Below, one piece after another: positions 1 to 7,774 of a DNA stretch of 31,211 nucleotides. Source of the stretch: JAHFRG01 sp036522275 (lineage in GTDB: Bacteria; Pseudomonadota; Gammaproteobacteria; Burkholderiales; JAHFRG01). Position 1 is the stretch's first letter; each line of letters starts with the position of its first letter. The stretch spans positions 1-31,211 of the forward strand of contig DATDGC010000004.1 of the NCBI GenBank assembly GCA_036522275.1, in the 5' to 3' direction. The position numbers and the translations under genes were made by a program. The notes beneath the pieces were generated by a model. It was not told the DNA's origin and made no database searches. It saw only the letters and a program-made list of their open reading frames with translations.

Positions 1-139
1 TCAGTTCGGCAGGACTTAGAGCTTTCACCGTGCCGTAAGTGCCGACCGGCATGAACGCGGGTGTTGCTACTGTGCCATGAGCAAGCGTGAGTATCCCGCA
101 ACGCGCTTCGCCCGAGGTATGTTGAATCGCGAATTTCAT
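1..139 (-). CDS. tgt: queuine tRNA-guanine transglycosylase, N-terminus only (runs off the window)
   Basis: Reading the minus strand from an ATG at 139 gives 46 codons that begin MKFAIQHTSGEARCG and continue through TPAFMPVGTYGTVKALSP, the characteristic opening of bacterial Tgt. In this family Tgt exchanges the guanine at position 34 of GUN-anticodon tRNAs for preQ1, the step before QueA acts. The gene starts 11 nt after the queA stop codon on the same strand, and a GAAAG stretch lies a few bases before the ATG, so the two are probably cotranscribed. Only the N-terminus is present; the catalytic Asp residues and the zinc site lie outside the window. The short length comes from the window edge, not from a mutation. 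Confidence 0.9.
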   Translation of the reverse strand, partial: MKFAIQHTSGEARCGILTLAHGTVATPAFMPVGTYGTVKALSPAEL

Positions 140-150
140 TCACGCTTCTT

Positions 151-1179
151 TCACGACTGCCGCTCGATCAACATGGCATCGCCATAGCTGAAAAAACGGT
201 AGCGGCTATCCACCGCGTGGCGGTAAGCACGGCGTATGTTTTCCATTCCGCCAAAAGCCGAAACCAGCATAAGGAGCGTGGAGCACGGCAAATGGAAATT
301 GGTAAGGAGCCGTTCCACAATTTTGAACCGGTATCCGGGAGTGATAAAAATATCCGTCTCGCCGCAGCCGGCCTGCAATTTTCCTTTTGTTGCCGCCGCT
401 TCCAGCGCGCGCAGGCTGGTGCTTCCCACCGCCACGACGCGCCCGCCCTCCCGTTTCGCCGCTTCAATTATGGCCAACGTCTCAGCGGGAATGCTGTACC
501 ACTCGCTGTGCATTTTATGCTCGGCGATATGTTCCACACACACCGGGTGGAAGGTTCCTGCGCCCACATGCAAAGTCACAAAAGCTATCCTCACCCCCTG
601 CTCGCGCAGATTGTCGAGCATCGCCGGGTCAAAATGCAAACCTGCGGTGGGCGCTGCCACCGCGCCCGGTTCGCGCGCATACACCGTCTGATAACGCGTC
701 TCGTCGAGCTCCGAAGCAGGGCGTGAGATGTAAGGCGGCAGCGGCATCGCGCCAAAACGCTCCAGCAACTCCCCTACCGTGATTTTGCTCTCAAAACGTA
801 GCCTGTAGAATTCGCCCTGGCGTTCTTCCACTATCGCCTGCAGCTGCTTTGCCAGAAACAACTTAGTGCCCGGCCGGGACGCATGGCTGGCGCGCACCTG
901 CGCCAGCGCATGGTGGTTATCGAGAACTCGTTCGACCAGTATCTCAACTTTGCCGCCGCTTTCTTTCTCCCCGAACAGACGGGCTTTAATGACGCGGGTG
1001 TCATTGAACACCATTACATCGCCGGGTTTCAGGAATTGCGGCAAATCTGCAAACCGGTAATCGTGTAAATTGCCGCTTGCGCCATCAAGATAAAGCAAAC
1101 GACTCGAGCTGCGCTGCTCAACGGGAACCTGCGCAATCAGTTCTTGCGGCAAATCATAATCAAAGTCCTTGGTTTGCAT
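151..1179 (-). CDS. queA: S-adenosylmethionine:tRNA ribosyltransferase-isomerase
   Basis: The 342-residue protein matches QueA from end to end and has the usual family length. It starts MQTKDFDYDLPQELIAQ and contains VMVFNDTRVIKARL, the GAVAAPTAGLHF segment and the C-terminal TNFHLPCSTLLMLVSAF block. QueA transfers and isomerises the ribosyl group of SAM onto preQ1 at tRNA position 34, giving epoxyqueuosine in the cytoplasm. The gene is followed after 11 nt by tgt on the same strand, the common proteobacterial queA-tgt order. The ATG at 1179 is favoured because the conserved N-terminus begins immediately; no strong Shine-Dalgarno is visible before it. Confidence 0.97.
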   Translation of the reverse strand: MQTKDFDYDLPQELIAQVPVEQRSSSRLLYLDGASGNLHDYRFADLPQFLKPGDVMVFNDTRVIKARLFGEKESGGKVEILVERVLDNHHALAQVRASHASRPGTKLFLAKQLQAIVEERQGEFYRLRFESKITVGELLERFGAMPLPPYISRPASELDETRYQTVYAREPGAVAAPTAGLHFDPAMLDNLREQGVRIAFVTLHVGAGTFHPVCVEHIAEHKMHSEWYSIPAETLAIIEAAKREGGRVVAVGSTSLRALEAAATKGKLQAGCGETDIFITPGYRFKIVERLLTNFHLPCSTLLMLVSAFGGMENIRRAYRHAVDSRYRFFSYGDAMLIERQS

Positions 1180-1220
1180 TGCCGTCGCACATGACCGTTG
1201 ATGAGATGAATTCTTAAATC

Positions 1221-1250
1221 TTGCCGGAAAAATGTTTTTTAGTAGATAAT
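1221..1250 (+). promoter_or_regulatory. probable sigma70 promoter for tRNA-Leu
   Basis: TTGCCG (1221-1226) and GATAAT (1245-1250) are separated by 18 bp, about 60 nt upstream of the mature tRNA start. Three of six bases at -35 and five of six at -10 agree with consensus. Position and orientation suit the tRNA gene, whose neighbour queA is divergent. No start site has been measured. Confidence 0.5.
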
Positions 1251-1266
1251 CCCGAGTCCTTGAAAG

Positions 1267-1302
1267 CTCTGAACAAGTCCTACTTGGGGGATCTGTTCAG
1301 AG
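1267..1302 (+). repeat. inverted repeat in the 5' leader of the tRNA-Leu transcript
   Basis: CTCTGAACA (1267-1275) and TGTTCAGAG (1294-1302) are perfect 9-bp inverted arms. A smaller CAAGT/ACTTG pair (1274-1278 and 1282-1286) overlaps the left arm and could compete with the long stem. The structure ends 8 nt before the mature tRNA 5' end, where RNase P cuts. A role in processing is inference. Confidence 0.45.
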
Positions 1303-1310
1303 GACCATCA

Positions 1311-1397
1311 GCCGGGATGGCGGAATCGGTAGACGCACGGGACTCAAAATCCCGCGGCCGCAAGGTCATGCGAGTTCGACTCTCGCTCCCGGCACCA
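1311..1397 (+). tRNA. tRNA-Leu, anticodon CAA
   Basis: The gene folds as a class II tRNA of 87 nt with an encoded CCA. The acceptor GCCGGGA (1311-1317) pairs with TCCCGGC (1387-1393), followed by discriminator A1394 and CCA 1395-1397. The anticodon stem CGGGA (1338-1342) and TCCCG (1350-1354) encloses the loop CTCAAAA, placing anticodon CAA at 1345-1347, which reads UUG leucine codons. A long variable arm and a T-arm with GTTCGACTC follow. The extended variable arm and A discriminator fit leucine identity. A terminator hairpin follows 4 nt after the CCA. Confidence 0.96.
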
Positions 1398-1401
1398 ATA
1401 A

Positions 1402-1426
1402 AAAAAGCGGCTTGTGGCCGCTTTTT
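1402..1426. terminator. bidirectional rho-independent terminator between tRNA-Leu and panD
   Basis: AAAAAGCGGC (1402-1411) and GCCGCTTTTT (1417-1426) form a perfect 10-bp stem around a 5-nt TTGTG loop. The T run serves the tRNA transcript, and the A run on the opposite side becomes a U run for the convergent panD operon. Confidence 0.88.
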
Positions 1427-1441
1427 ATATTTCACTGAAAC

Positions 1442-1822
1442 TCAAGCCCGCTGCATTGGAATTTCGTGGCGCTGGTCGAGAATGCGGTTGTGCTCGTCCA
1501 CGTAAATCAATTCGGGATGGTATTTTTGCAGCTCCAGTTCCGAATAAATGGCGTAAGTCGCGATAATCAGAAGGTCACCCAGGCTTGCTTTGTGCGCTGC
1601 GGCACCATTGATTGAAATAATCCCTGAATCGCGCTCGGCGGGGATGGCGTAAGTAGTAAAGCGCTCGCCGTTGGTGATGTTGTAAATATCAATCTGCTGG
1701 TACTCGCGAATGTCCGCCGCATCCATGAGCGTCTGATCAATCGCGCAGGACCCTTCGTAATGCAATTCGGCGTGCGTCACACGCACGCGGTGCAACTTGG
1801 CTTTGAGCATGGTTCTTTGCAT
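1442..1822 (-). CDS. panD: aspartate 1-decarboxylase precursor
   Basis: The 126-residue product opens MQRTMLKAKLHRVRVTHA and carries the self-cleavage context YEGSCAID, with Gly24-Ser25 the expected site where the proenzyme cuts itself and Ser25 becomes the pyruvoyl cofactor. PanD decarboxylates aspartate to beta-alanine, the substrate that PanC joins to pantoate. A GGAGGG stretch precedes the ATG at good distance. The gene is the last of the pan group: a 43-nt gap separates it from the panC stop, and it ends next to the bidirectional terminator at 1402-1426. Length and motifs are typical, so the gene should be functional. Confidence 0.97.
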   Translation of the reverse strand: MQRTMLKAKLHRVRVTHAELHYEGSCAIDQTLMDAADIREYQQIDIYNITNGERFTTYAIPAERDSGIISINGAAAHKASLGDLLIIATYAIYSELELQKYHPELIYVDEHNRILDQRHEIPMQRA

Positions 1823-1865
1823 GACAGCGCCCTCCGCACAAAAGGGTGGGTCAGTATAACGCTAC

Positions 1866-2702
1866 CTAGTCTGTGATACAAACTTCGAGATTATCAATCA
1901 GCCTGATCTTTCCAAGCCACGCCGCCCCCAAAACAACCAGATCTTTATCAGTGGGTTGGGCGGGCTTCAGAGTGAAGCTTTTCCGCACCGCAACATAGTC
2001 CACTCGCCAGCCGTGGCTGTCAAGGGATTTTTCGGCCTTTTCCTGCAATCCGCCAAAGTCCCGCTCCCCGGCTTCAATGCGTTCCTTTATATATACCAGT
2101 GTGCGGTAGAGGCGCGCCGCCTCAAGACGTTCGGCCGCACTCAAATAGCCGTTTCTCGAGCTTAAAGCCAGTCCGTCGGCGTCGCGCTCGGTTTCTGCAG
2201 CGATAATTTCGATTGGCAAATTAAGTTCGCGCACCATTTCGCGGATGATGAAGAGTTGCTGGTAGTCCTTTTTGCCGAACACCGCGGTTTGCGGCTGCAC
2301 GATATTGAACAGCTTGAGCACCACAGTGGCGACGCCGCGAAAGTGCCCGAGGCGGAATTTGCCGCACAACTCGTTTGCCACCGGTGGCAGATCCACCATC
2401 ACCTGTTGCGGGACAGGATAAAGCACATTTTCATCCGGAGTGAACGTAATATCCACCTTGCAGCTCTTCAGCTTGGCACAGTCTTCCTCAAGGGTGCGCG
2501 GGTACTGCGCGAAATCTTCAGTGGGGCCAAATTGCAGGCGGTTCACAAAAATGCTCGTCACCACGCAAGGCGCATGCGTGCGGGCAAGCTTAATCAGCGC
2601 GAGATGCCCCACGTGCAAATTACCCATGGTGGGGACAAAAGCGATTTTGCGCTCGCTGCCCAGCCTGGCGCGCAAGGCTGCAATGGTGGAAACGACTTCC
2701 AT
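1866..2702 (-). CDS. panC: pantothenate synthetase (pantoate--beta-alanine ligase)
   Basis: The 278-residue protein has the nucleotidyltransferase HIGH-type signature PTMGNLHVGH at residues 24-33, a KKDYQQL segment in the middle, and the SSRNGYLS loop that binds ATP. PanC activates pantoate with ATP and joins it to beta-alanine to give pantothenate. It begins 3 nt after the panB stop codon, so panB and panC are translationally close, and panD follows. All three pantothenate genes acting after ketoisovalerate, except the ketopantoate reductase, are therefore in one operon. Confidence 0.97.
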   Translation of the reverse strand: MEVVSTIAALRARLGSERKIAFVPTMGNLHVGHLALIKLARTHAPCVVTSIFVNRLQFGPTEDFAQYPRTLEEDCAKLKSCKVDITFTPDENVLYPVPQQVMVDLPPVANELCGKFRLGHFRGVATVVLKLFNIVQPQTAVFGKKDYQQLFIIREMVRELNLPIEIIAAETERDADGLALSSRNGYLSAAERLEAARLYRTLVYIKERIEAGERDFGGLQEKAEKSLDSHGWRVDYVAVRKSFTLKPAQPTDKDLVVLGAAWLGKIRLIDNLEVCITD

Positions 2703-2705
2703 AAG

Positions 2706-3497
2706 TTAAAACGAATGTTCCGGGCCGGGAAAAGATTTGGCTTTCACTTCCTTCACATAGGCTTCAATCGCAGCTTGTACGCTGTTTCTGCCTTGCAGGA
2801 AGTTTTTCACAAATTTCAGTTTCTTGCCGGGTGAGACATCCAGCATGTCGTGCAGCACCAGTACCTGGCCTGAGCAATCCACACCCGCGCCAATGCCTAT
2901 GGTGGGAATCGCAAGTTTCGCGGTTACTTGTTTCGCCAGCACGGCAGGCACCGCTTCCAAAACCAACATCCCTGCCCCGGCCTGCTCCAGCATCTTCGCT
3001 TCCTGAATCAGCCGCTTTGCCTGGCGGTCGCCTTTGCCCTGCACGCGGTAGCCGCCGAGTTGATGCACCGATTGCGGCGTAAGCCCGAGGTGCCCGCATA
3101 CCGGAATGCCGCGTTCGGTGAGAAAATCCACGCTTTCCACCACCGCCTCACCGCCTTCGAGCTTGACCATGTGCGCACCCGCCGCCATGAGTTGTACGGC
3201 GTTGTCGAAAGTTTGCTGCGGGCTCACCTGGAAAGTCCCAAACGGCATGTCGGCGACGATGAAGGCACGCTTCGAGCCGCGCGCCACGCAACGCGTGTGA
3301 TATGCCATGTCGGCAAGCGTCACCGGCAAGGTGGACTCGTGCCCTTGCAGCACCATGCCCAGCGAATCACCGACGAGCAAAACCTCCACCCCCGCGTTTT
3401 CCAGAAGACCCGCGAAGCTCGCATCGTAACAGGTGAGCACGGTAATTTTCTCGCCGTCCTGCGCCATCTTATGCAGTGTGTTCAGAGTGATTCGCAT
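2706..3497 (-). CDS. panB: 3-methyl-2-oxobutanoate hydroxymethyltransferase
   Basis: The 263-residue protein shows the PanB blocks VLTCYDASFA near residue 20, LVGDSLGMVLQGH near 41-53, ADMPFGTF near 82 and GIGAGVDCSGQVLV further on. PanB transfers a hydroxymethyl group from methylene-tetrahydrofolate to alpha-ketoisovalerate, making ketopantoate. The Asp of GDS and the Asp of ADMPFG are the expected Mg ligands. Its start codon directly abuts the stop codon of the upstream kinase gene (no spacer), and panC starts 3 nt after its end. Folate supply (folK upstream) and folate use (panB) thus share an operon. Confidence 0.97.
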   Translation of the reverse strand: MRITLNTLHKMAQDGEKITVLTCYDASFAGLLENAGVEVLLVGDSLGMVLQGHESTLPVTLADMAYHTRCVARGSKRAFIVADMPFGTFQVSPQQTFDNAVQLMAAGAHMVKLEGGEAVVESVDFLTERGIPVCGHLGLTPQSVHQLGGYRVQGKGDRQAKRLIQEAKMLEQAGAGMLVLEAVPAVLAKQVTAKLAIPTIGIGAGVDCSGQVLVLHDMLDVSPGKKLKFVKNFLQGRNSVQAAIEAYVKEVKAKSFPGPEHSF

Positions 3498-4139
3498 CTA
3501 GTTTCCCAGACTGAAAAATTCGCGCCCGCCGCGCATTTGTTCAACCCGCTGCAACAATAAATCAAAATCCCCGGGCTCATCAACAAAATTGAGGTTGTCG
3601 CTGTTGACAATCAGCAGCGGAGCCATATCGTAATGGTAGAAAAACCGGCTGTAACCCTCGGCAAGCCGCGCCAGATAGTGTTCGGAAATGTTTTTCTCGT
3701 AAGCCTGGCCCCGCCGCCGCACGCGCTCAATCAGCGTTTCCACCGACGCCTGCAGATAAATCACCAAGTCCGGCCGCGGCGCCTGCAGCTGCAAATGCCG
3801 GTAGATTTCATGATACAGGCGGAATTCATCGTCATTCAAAGTAAGCCTGGCGAACAACGGGTCCTTGTCGAGAATGAAATCGGCAATGGTCAGCCTGTCG
3901 AACATGTCCATTTGCGCCAATCCCTGCAACTGAGTCACGCGATGAAACAGGAAAAACAACTGCGTGGAAAGCGCATAGCGCGGGATATCCTGATAAAACT
4001 TGGGCAGAAAAGGATTGGCGTCCGGGTTTTCGAGTAGCGGCTGGCCGTTGAAGCGCTCCGATAAAAGTCGCGCCAGGCTGGTTTTCCCTACCCCAATCGG
4101 ACCCTCGACGACAATATAACGGAATTTTTCGGGCAACAT
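3498..4139 (-). CDS. deoxynucleoside kinase family protein (deoxyadenosine/deoxyguanosine kinase type)
   Basis: The 213-residue protein has a P-loop GPIGVGKTS at residues 13-21, a DRLTIADFI segment like the catalytic/substrate region of dNK enzymes, and an Arg-rich lid RVRRRGQAYE. This is the bacterial dNK family, which phosphorylates deoxynucleosides in salvage; the substrate cannot be read from sequence. It begins 3 nt after the folK stop and its stop abuts the panB start. A dNK gene between folK and panB is a recurrent betaproteobacterial arrangement. No metabolic link to pantothenate is obvious, so the grouping may simply be inherited. Length is typical. Confidence 0.9.
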   Translation of the reverse strand: MLPEKFRYIVVEGPIGVGKTSLARLLSERFNGQPLLENPDANPFLPKFYQDIPRYALSTQLFFLFHRVTQLQGLAQMDMFDRLTIADFILDKDPLFARLTLNDDEFRLYHEIYRHLQLQAPRPDLVIYLQASVETLIERVRRRGQAYEKNISEHYLARLAEGYSRFFYHYDMAPLLIVNSDNLNFVDEPGDFDLLLQRVEQMRGGREFFSLGN

Positions 4140-4142
4140 GGT

Positions 4143-4634
4143 TCAATCTTCCAACAGCCTCTTCAATTGCTGGCCGGTGCAGGCAGCGAGCAAGTCGTCC
4201 ACGAGCCCTATGCCGGGGATCACGCAATCCGGCGCAACCTCATGCAGCGGCGACAATACGAAAGCGCGCTGGTGCATGCGCGGGTGGGGAATGGTCAAAC
4301 CGTGCTCGTAATGAATGAGATCACCGTATAACAGCAAATCCAGATCCAGCGTGCGCGGTGCGTTGGGAAACTCGCGCAGCCGGCCGTGGCGCCGCTCGAT
4401 TTCCAGGAGCGCTGCGAGCAGCTCGCGCGGAGGAAGCGTGGTTTCAAGCTTGGCTACGGCATTGATAAAATCCGGTTGATTTACATTGCCCACCGGAGCG
4501 CTGCGGTAAAGTGAAGAACGCGCAATCAGCCTGGTCTTCGGCAGCTCGCCCAGCTCGGCAAAAGCGTTGCGTATTTGCGTGAGCGGATCCTCAAGATTGG
4601 CACCCAGAGCGATAAATACGGTTTGCCGCTTCAT
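4143..4634 (-). CDS. folK: 2-amino-4-hydroxy-6-hydroxymethyldihydropteridine pyrophosphokinase
   Basis: The 163-residue protein contains FIALGANL near the N-terminus, the Arg-rich loop, the RTLDLDLLLYG metal-binding motif (two Asp for Mg) and the closing PHPRMHQRAFVL block, all diagnostic for HPPK. FolK transfers pyrophosphate from ATP to the pterin before it joins p-aminobenzoate in folate synthesis. Its ATG overlaps the pcnB stop by 4 nt (ATGA), pointing to translational coupling. The pcnB-folK pair is common in beta- and gammaproteobacteria. Confidence 0.97.
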   Translation of the reverse strand: MKRQTVFIALGANLEDPLTQIRNAFAELGELPKTRLIARSSLYRSAPVGNVNQPDFINAVAKLETTLPPRELLAALLEIERRHGRLREFPNAPRTLDLDLLLYGDLIHYEHGLTIPHPRMHQRAFVLSPLHEVAPDCVIPGIGLVDDLLAACTGQQLKRLLED

Positions 4635-5986
4635 GACGCGGTTCCCCCGCCATGATCCCCTGCGACGTTGCTCAGGGCAGGTTTTCTTCTACCGCGGCGC
4701 CTGCGTCTTCTTGGCATCTGGTCGGCAAGCAGCATGCTGTAGCGCTGTTCATGATCGGCATTTTGAAACGCTGTCCACCAGTTTCCGAGTTCTGCCTCCG
4801 CTTCAGCGTTGTCACAACGCAGCAGCAGGAAATCGTATGCAGCGCGAAAGCGCGGATGTTCAAGCAGCCGGAACGGGCGCTTGCCCGAGCGGTTTAAAAA
4901 ACGCGGTTGCAGCGACCAGATTTCCTTCATGATCGCGCTGAAACGTTTGGGAATGGCGAGCCTCTCCGCCTGCATGCGTATCACCTGATCCATCGCCTGA
5001 TGTAGCGCCTGCATGGAATGTACTCCCCGGCTTTCAAGGTTTTTCCACGTCGCCAGCACTTCATGCCACAGCAAGGCCGCAAACAGGAAGCCGGGCGACA
5101 CCGGCTTATCCTCGCGGATGCGCTCGTCGGTGTTTTTGAGCGCTAGCATCACGAAGCCCTGACCGAGTGGCTCTTCGACTATTATGTCAAGCATGGGAAA
5201 GAGGCCGTGATGCAGGCCGCTCGCGTGCAATGCTTTGACGGATTCGACAGCGTGCCCGGAAAGCAGGAGTTTCAGCATCTCCTCGAACAGCCGCGACGCC
5301 GGCACGTTTTGCAAAAGCGGCGCAAGCTTAGGGATTGGTGTGAGTGTCGCCGGCTCAATTTTCAGGCCCAGCTTGGCAGCCAGGCGCACCGCGCGCAGCA
5401 TGCGCACCGGGTCTTCACGGTAGCGGCTCTCCGCATCGCCGATGATGTGCAGCCGCCGCGCCTTGAGATCGGCAAAGCCCCCCTGGTAATCTACGACTTC
5501 CTCGGTTACGGGATCGTAGAACAGCGCGTTGATGCTGAAATCGCGCCGCTCCGCGTCCTGCTGCTGATCGCCGAACACGTTATCACGCAGAATCCTGCCG
5601 TGAGCATCTTGCTGCGTATTTTGCGTTTCGGACTGCGGTCCGCGAAAGGTGGAAACCTCAACCGTCTCGTTCCCGTGCATCACATGCACCAGGCGGAAGC
5701 GCCGCCCGATGATATGGGCGCGGCGAAAAGCGGTGCGCACCTGCTCGGGTCTGGCATCAGTGGCGACGTCAAAATCCTTGGGCGCAAGACCGAGCAGCAA
5801 ATCGCGCACCGCGCCGCCCACCACATATGCTGCAAAACCTTTTTCCTTGAGCGTAATAATCGTTTTCAGCGCACCCGGGCTGATTTGCTGCTTTTTGATA
5901 CCGTGGATCTGGCGTGGAATAACCAGCGGCGTGCCGAGAAACGAGGCTTGCTTGTTGAAGACGCGGCGCAGAAGTCTGCGGATCAT
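4631..5986 (-). CDS. pcnB: poly(A) polymerase I (class II nucleotidyltransferase)
   Basis: From the ATG at 5986 the protein is 451 residues. GGAVRDLLLG lies near 57-66, the catalytic DFD at 71-73, and GRRFRLVHV, the block that separates PcnB from CCA-adding enzymes, follows. The C-terminus is very basic (PRRRRRRGRRK), as expected for RNA binding. PcnB adds 3' A tails that speed RNA decay. An upstream in-frame TTG at 6004 would add six residues, but a candidate -10 box at 6010-6015 puts the likely transcription start at about 6003, so the ATG is preferred. The 3' end overlaps folK by 4 nt. Confidence 0.94.
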   Translation of the reverse strand: MIRRLLRRVFNKQASFLGTPLVIPRQIHGIKKQQISPGALKTIITLKEKGFAAYVVGGAVRDLLLGLAPKDFDVATDARPEQVRTAFRRAHIIGRRFRLVHVMHGNETVEVSTFRGPQSETQNTQQDAHGRILRDNVFGDQQQDAERRDFSINALFYDPVTEEVVDYQGGFADLKARRLHIIGDAESRYREDPVRMLRAVRLAAKLGLKIEPATLTPIPKLAPLLQNVPASRLFEEMLKLLLSGHAVESVKALHASGLHHGLFPMLDIIVEEPLGQGFVMLALKNTDERIREDKPVSPGFLFAALLWHEVLATWKNLESRGVHSMQALHQAMDQVIRMQAERLAIPKRFSAIMKEIWSLQPRFLNRSGKRPFRLLEHPRFRAAYDFLLLRCDNAEAEAELGNWWTAFQNADHEQRYSMLLADQMPRRRRRRGRRKPALSNVAGDHGGGTAS

Positions 5987-6009
5987 AAAGATTTGCTTAA
6001 CCAAGTCGG

Positions 6010-6039
6010 ATTATACACTGCGCTCAATCCGCCCCCGGA
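6010..6039 (-). promoter_or_regulatory. candidate promoter for the pcnB-folK-pan operon
   Basis: Reading the minus strand, a perfect TATAAT covers 6015-6010 and a TTCCGG lies 18 bp upstream (6039-6034), which is a weak -35. It sits at the end of the ABC ATPase gene, so the pan operon could be transcribed separately from the genes upstream. The -10 is strong, the -35 is not. Confidence 0.45.
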
Positions 6040-6791
6040 ATAAAGTGCGCATCTTGCCCTGCGCCATATTGCCGCAATCCGCATTGATAGAGCGCTTCCA
6101 GGTTTTCGCGCGTGAGCACCGCCGCGGCTGCGCCGTTCACCGTATGGCCTTGGTCGTGCAGCAGCAGCACCTGGTCGCAATAGCGGGCAACCCACAGCAT
6201 ATCGTGCAACACCATCAGCACTGCTTTACCCTGATTTGCAGCAAGCTCGCGCAGCAGATTCATGGTCTGCAGCTGATGCCGTAAATCGAGATGCTGCAGC
6301 GGTTCATCAAGCAGCAAATACACGGCATCTTGCGCCAACAGTTGCGCCAGGCGCGCGCGCTGGCGCTCGCCGCCGGAGAGCGAATTCATCTGACGTTGGG
6401 CGAACTCCGTCAGTTCCATTTTTTGCAATGCCTGCCATGCCAGCTCCTCGTCTTTTGCGCTCCAGCCGAATAGAGATGCAACATGCGGATGCCTGCCCAG
6501 CAGCACATACTCGAGCACGCTGCCCCAGAACCAGCTGTCTTCCTCTTGCAGCAGCACGCCCAGCTTCTGCCCGAGCTGCCTGCGCGAATAGCTTTGGAGC
6601 AGACGGCCGTTAAGCACAATGCTTCCACCCGCAGGTTCATGCAGACCGCTGAACGCTTGCAGCAAAGTGGTTTTGCCGCTCCCGTTTTGGCCCAATATCC
6701 CCCAGCATTTACCAGGTTTGAGCTCCAGGCTCAAATTGCGGCAAAGCAGTTTGCCGGGATAGCGAAGATAAAGGTTTTCGCAACTTAACAT
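6024..6791 (-). CDS. ABC transporter ATP-binding protein, cobalamin/siderophore (BtuD/FecE) type
   Basis: The 255-residue ATPase has Walker A GQNGSGKT at 34-41, a Q-loop at LLQEEDS (about 80-86), the signature LSGGERQ at 138-144, Walker B YLLLDEP at 158-164, D-loop QHLDL and an H-loop VLHD. It would power the adjacent FecCD-type permease at the inner membrane. The ATG at 6791 overlaps the permease stop by one base (TGATG), so I prefer it to the in-frame start 29 codons upstream, which lies inside the permease gene. The cargo (vitamin B12, haem or ferric siderophore) cannot be told from sequence; no substrate-binding protein or TonB receptor gene lies nearby. Confidence 0.92.
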   Translation of the reverse strand: MLSCENLYLRYPGKLLCRNLSLELKPGKCWGILGQNGSGKTTLLQAFSGLHEPAGGSIVLNGRLLQSYSRRQLGQKLGVLLQEEDSWFWGSVLEYVLLGRHPHVASLFGWSAKDEELAWQALQKMELTEFAQRQMNSLSGGERQRARLAQLLAQDAVYLLLDEPLQHLDLRHQLQTMNLLRELAANQGKAVLMVLHDMLWVARYCDQVLLLHDQGHTVNGAAAAVLTRENLEALYQCGLRQYGAGQDAHFIPGAD

Positions 6792-7756
6792 CAGCGTTTT
6801 CTTGAAAGCAGCAGCAACATTGCCGGCACGCCGAGTAACGCGGTCAGCACGCCCACCGGCAATTGATTGGGCGCCCACAGCGTGCGCGAGAGCGTGTCCG
6901 CGGCGGTGAGAAAACTTCCGCCGAGCAGGATTGCCAGCGGCAGAAGCCAGCGGTGGTCGGCGACCCCGAGCAGCCTAACCAAATGCGGAATGATCAATCC
7001 GACAAAGCCTATGGTGCCGCCCAGCATCACCGCGCACACCGTTGCCAGCGCCGCGCAGAAATAAATCCCGGTCTGCAGCGGCCATACCGCAACACCCAGG
7101 GTTTTGGCTTTGAGTTGCCCCAGGCTTAACACATTGAGGCTTCCTGCCTGCCACTGGCTCAGCGCCGCTAGTAACAGCAACAGTGCCAGAGTGGGCAGAA
7201 TGTTCTCGGCGTGCGACAGATCGCCCATCAGCCAGAACAGCATGCCGCGCAGCTCAGGAGCGGGCGCCAGCACCAGAAGCAGGCTTATCAGCGCGCTGCA
7301 GCCCGCCGAGAGCACCACGCCTGTCAACAACAGCCGGTGCACATTCCAACTGCCTGCGCGAATGCTCAAGCCAAACACCGCCGTGATTGCCGCAAGCGCT
7401 CCCAGCAGCGCTGAGAAATTCACCACGCCCCAGCTTAAGCCCAAAAGTATCGCGGCAAGCGCGCCCACCGCGGCGCCACCGGAAATACCCAGGATATAGG
7501 GATCAGCCAAGGGGTTGCGCAGCAAAACCTGAAGATAAGTACCGGATAGCGCGAGCAGCGCGCCGCAAACGAAAGCCCCCGCACTTCGCGGCATGCGCAA
7601 TTGCCAGATCACGTCGTGTTCGAGGCCGGGCGTATTGACCAGCAATGCATTAAACACTTGCGCCGCTGTCAAATCCAGGCTGCCGTAAAGCAGGCTTACA
7701 AACAGGGTCAATGGCGCAACTACCAGCAAAACCGCGAGCAATAAAAAACGGGGCAT
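6791..7756 (-). CDS. FecCD/BtuC-family ABC transporter permease
   Basis: The 321-residue protein is almost entirely hydrophobic and matches the FecCD family: an N-terminal helix, then LRMPRSAGAFVCGALLALSG, the NPLADPYILGISGGAAVGA block, and GTIGFVGLIIPHLVRLL near the C-terminus. The last block carries the coupling helix that touches the ATPase. It should import a cobalamin- or siderophore-like chelate as a dimer with the ATPase encoded directly downstream (1-nt overlap). It starts 18 nt after the HAD hydrolase stop, so the transporter may be read from the hda promoter region. The periplasmic binding protein is not encoded in this window. Confidence 0.93.
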   Translation of the reverse strand: MPRFLLLAVLLVVAPLTLFVSLLYGSLDLTAAQVFNALLVNTPGLEHDVIWQLRMPRSAGAFVCGALLALSGTYLQVLLRNPLADPYILGISGGAAVGALAAILLGLSWGVVNFSALLGALAAITAVFGLSIRAGSWNVHRLLLTGVVLSAGCSALISLLLVLAPAPELRGMLFWLMGDLSHAENILPTLALLLLLAALSQWQAGSLNVLSLGQLKAKTLGVAVWPLQTGIYFCAALATVCAVMLGGTIGFVGLIIPHLVRLLGVADHRWLLPLAILLGGSFLTAADTLSRTLWAPNQLPVGVLTALLGVPAMLLLLSRKR

Positions 7757-7774
7757 GGATTGGGGTACCGGAAT

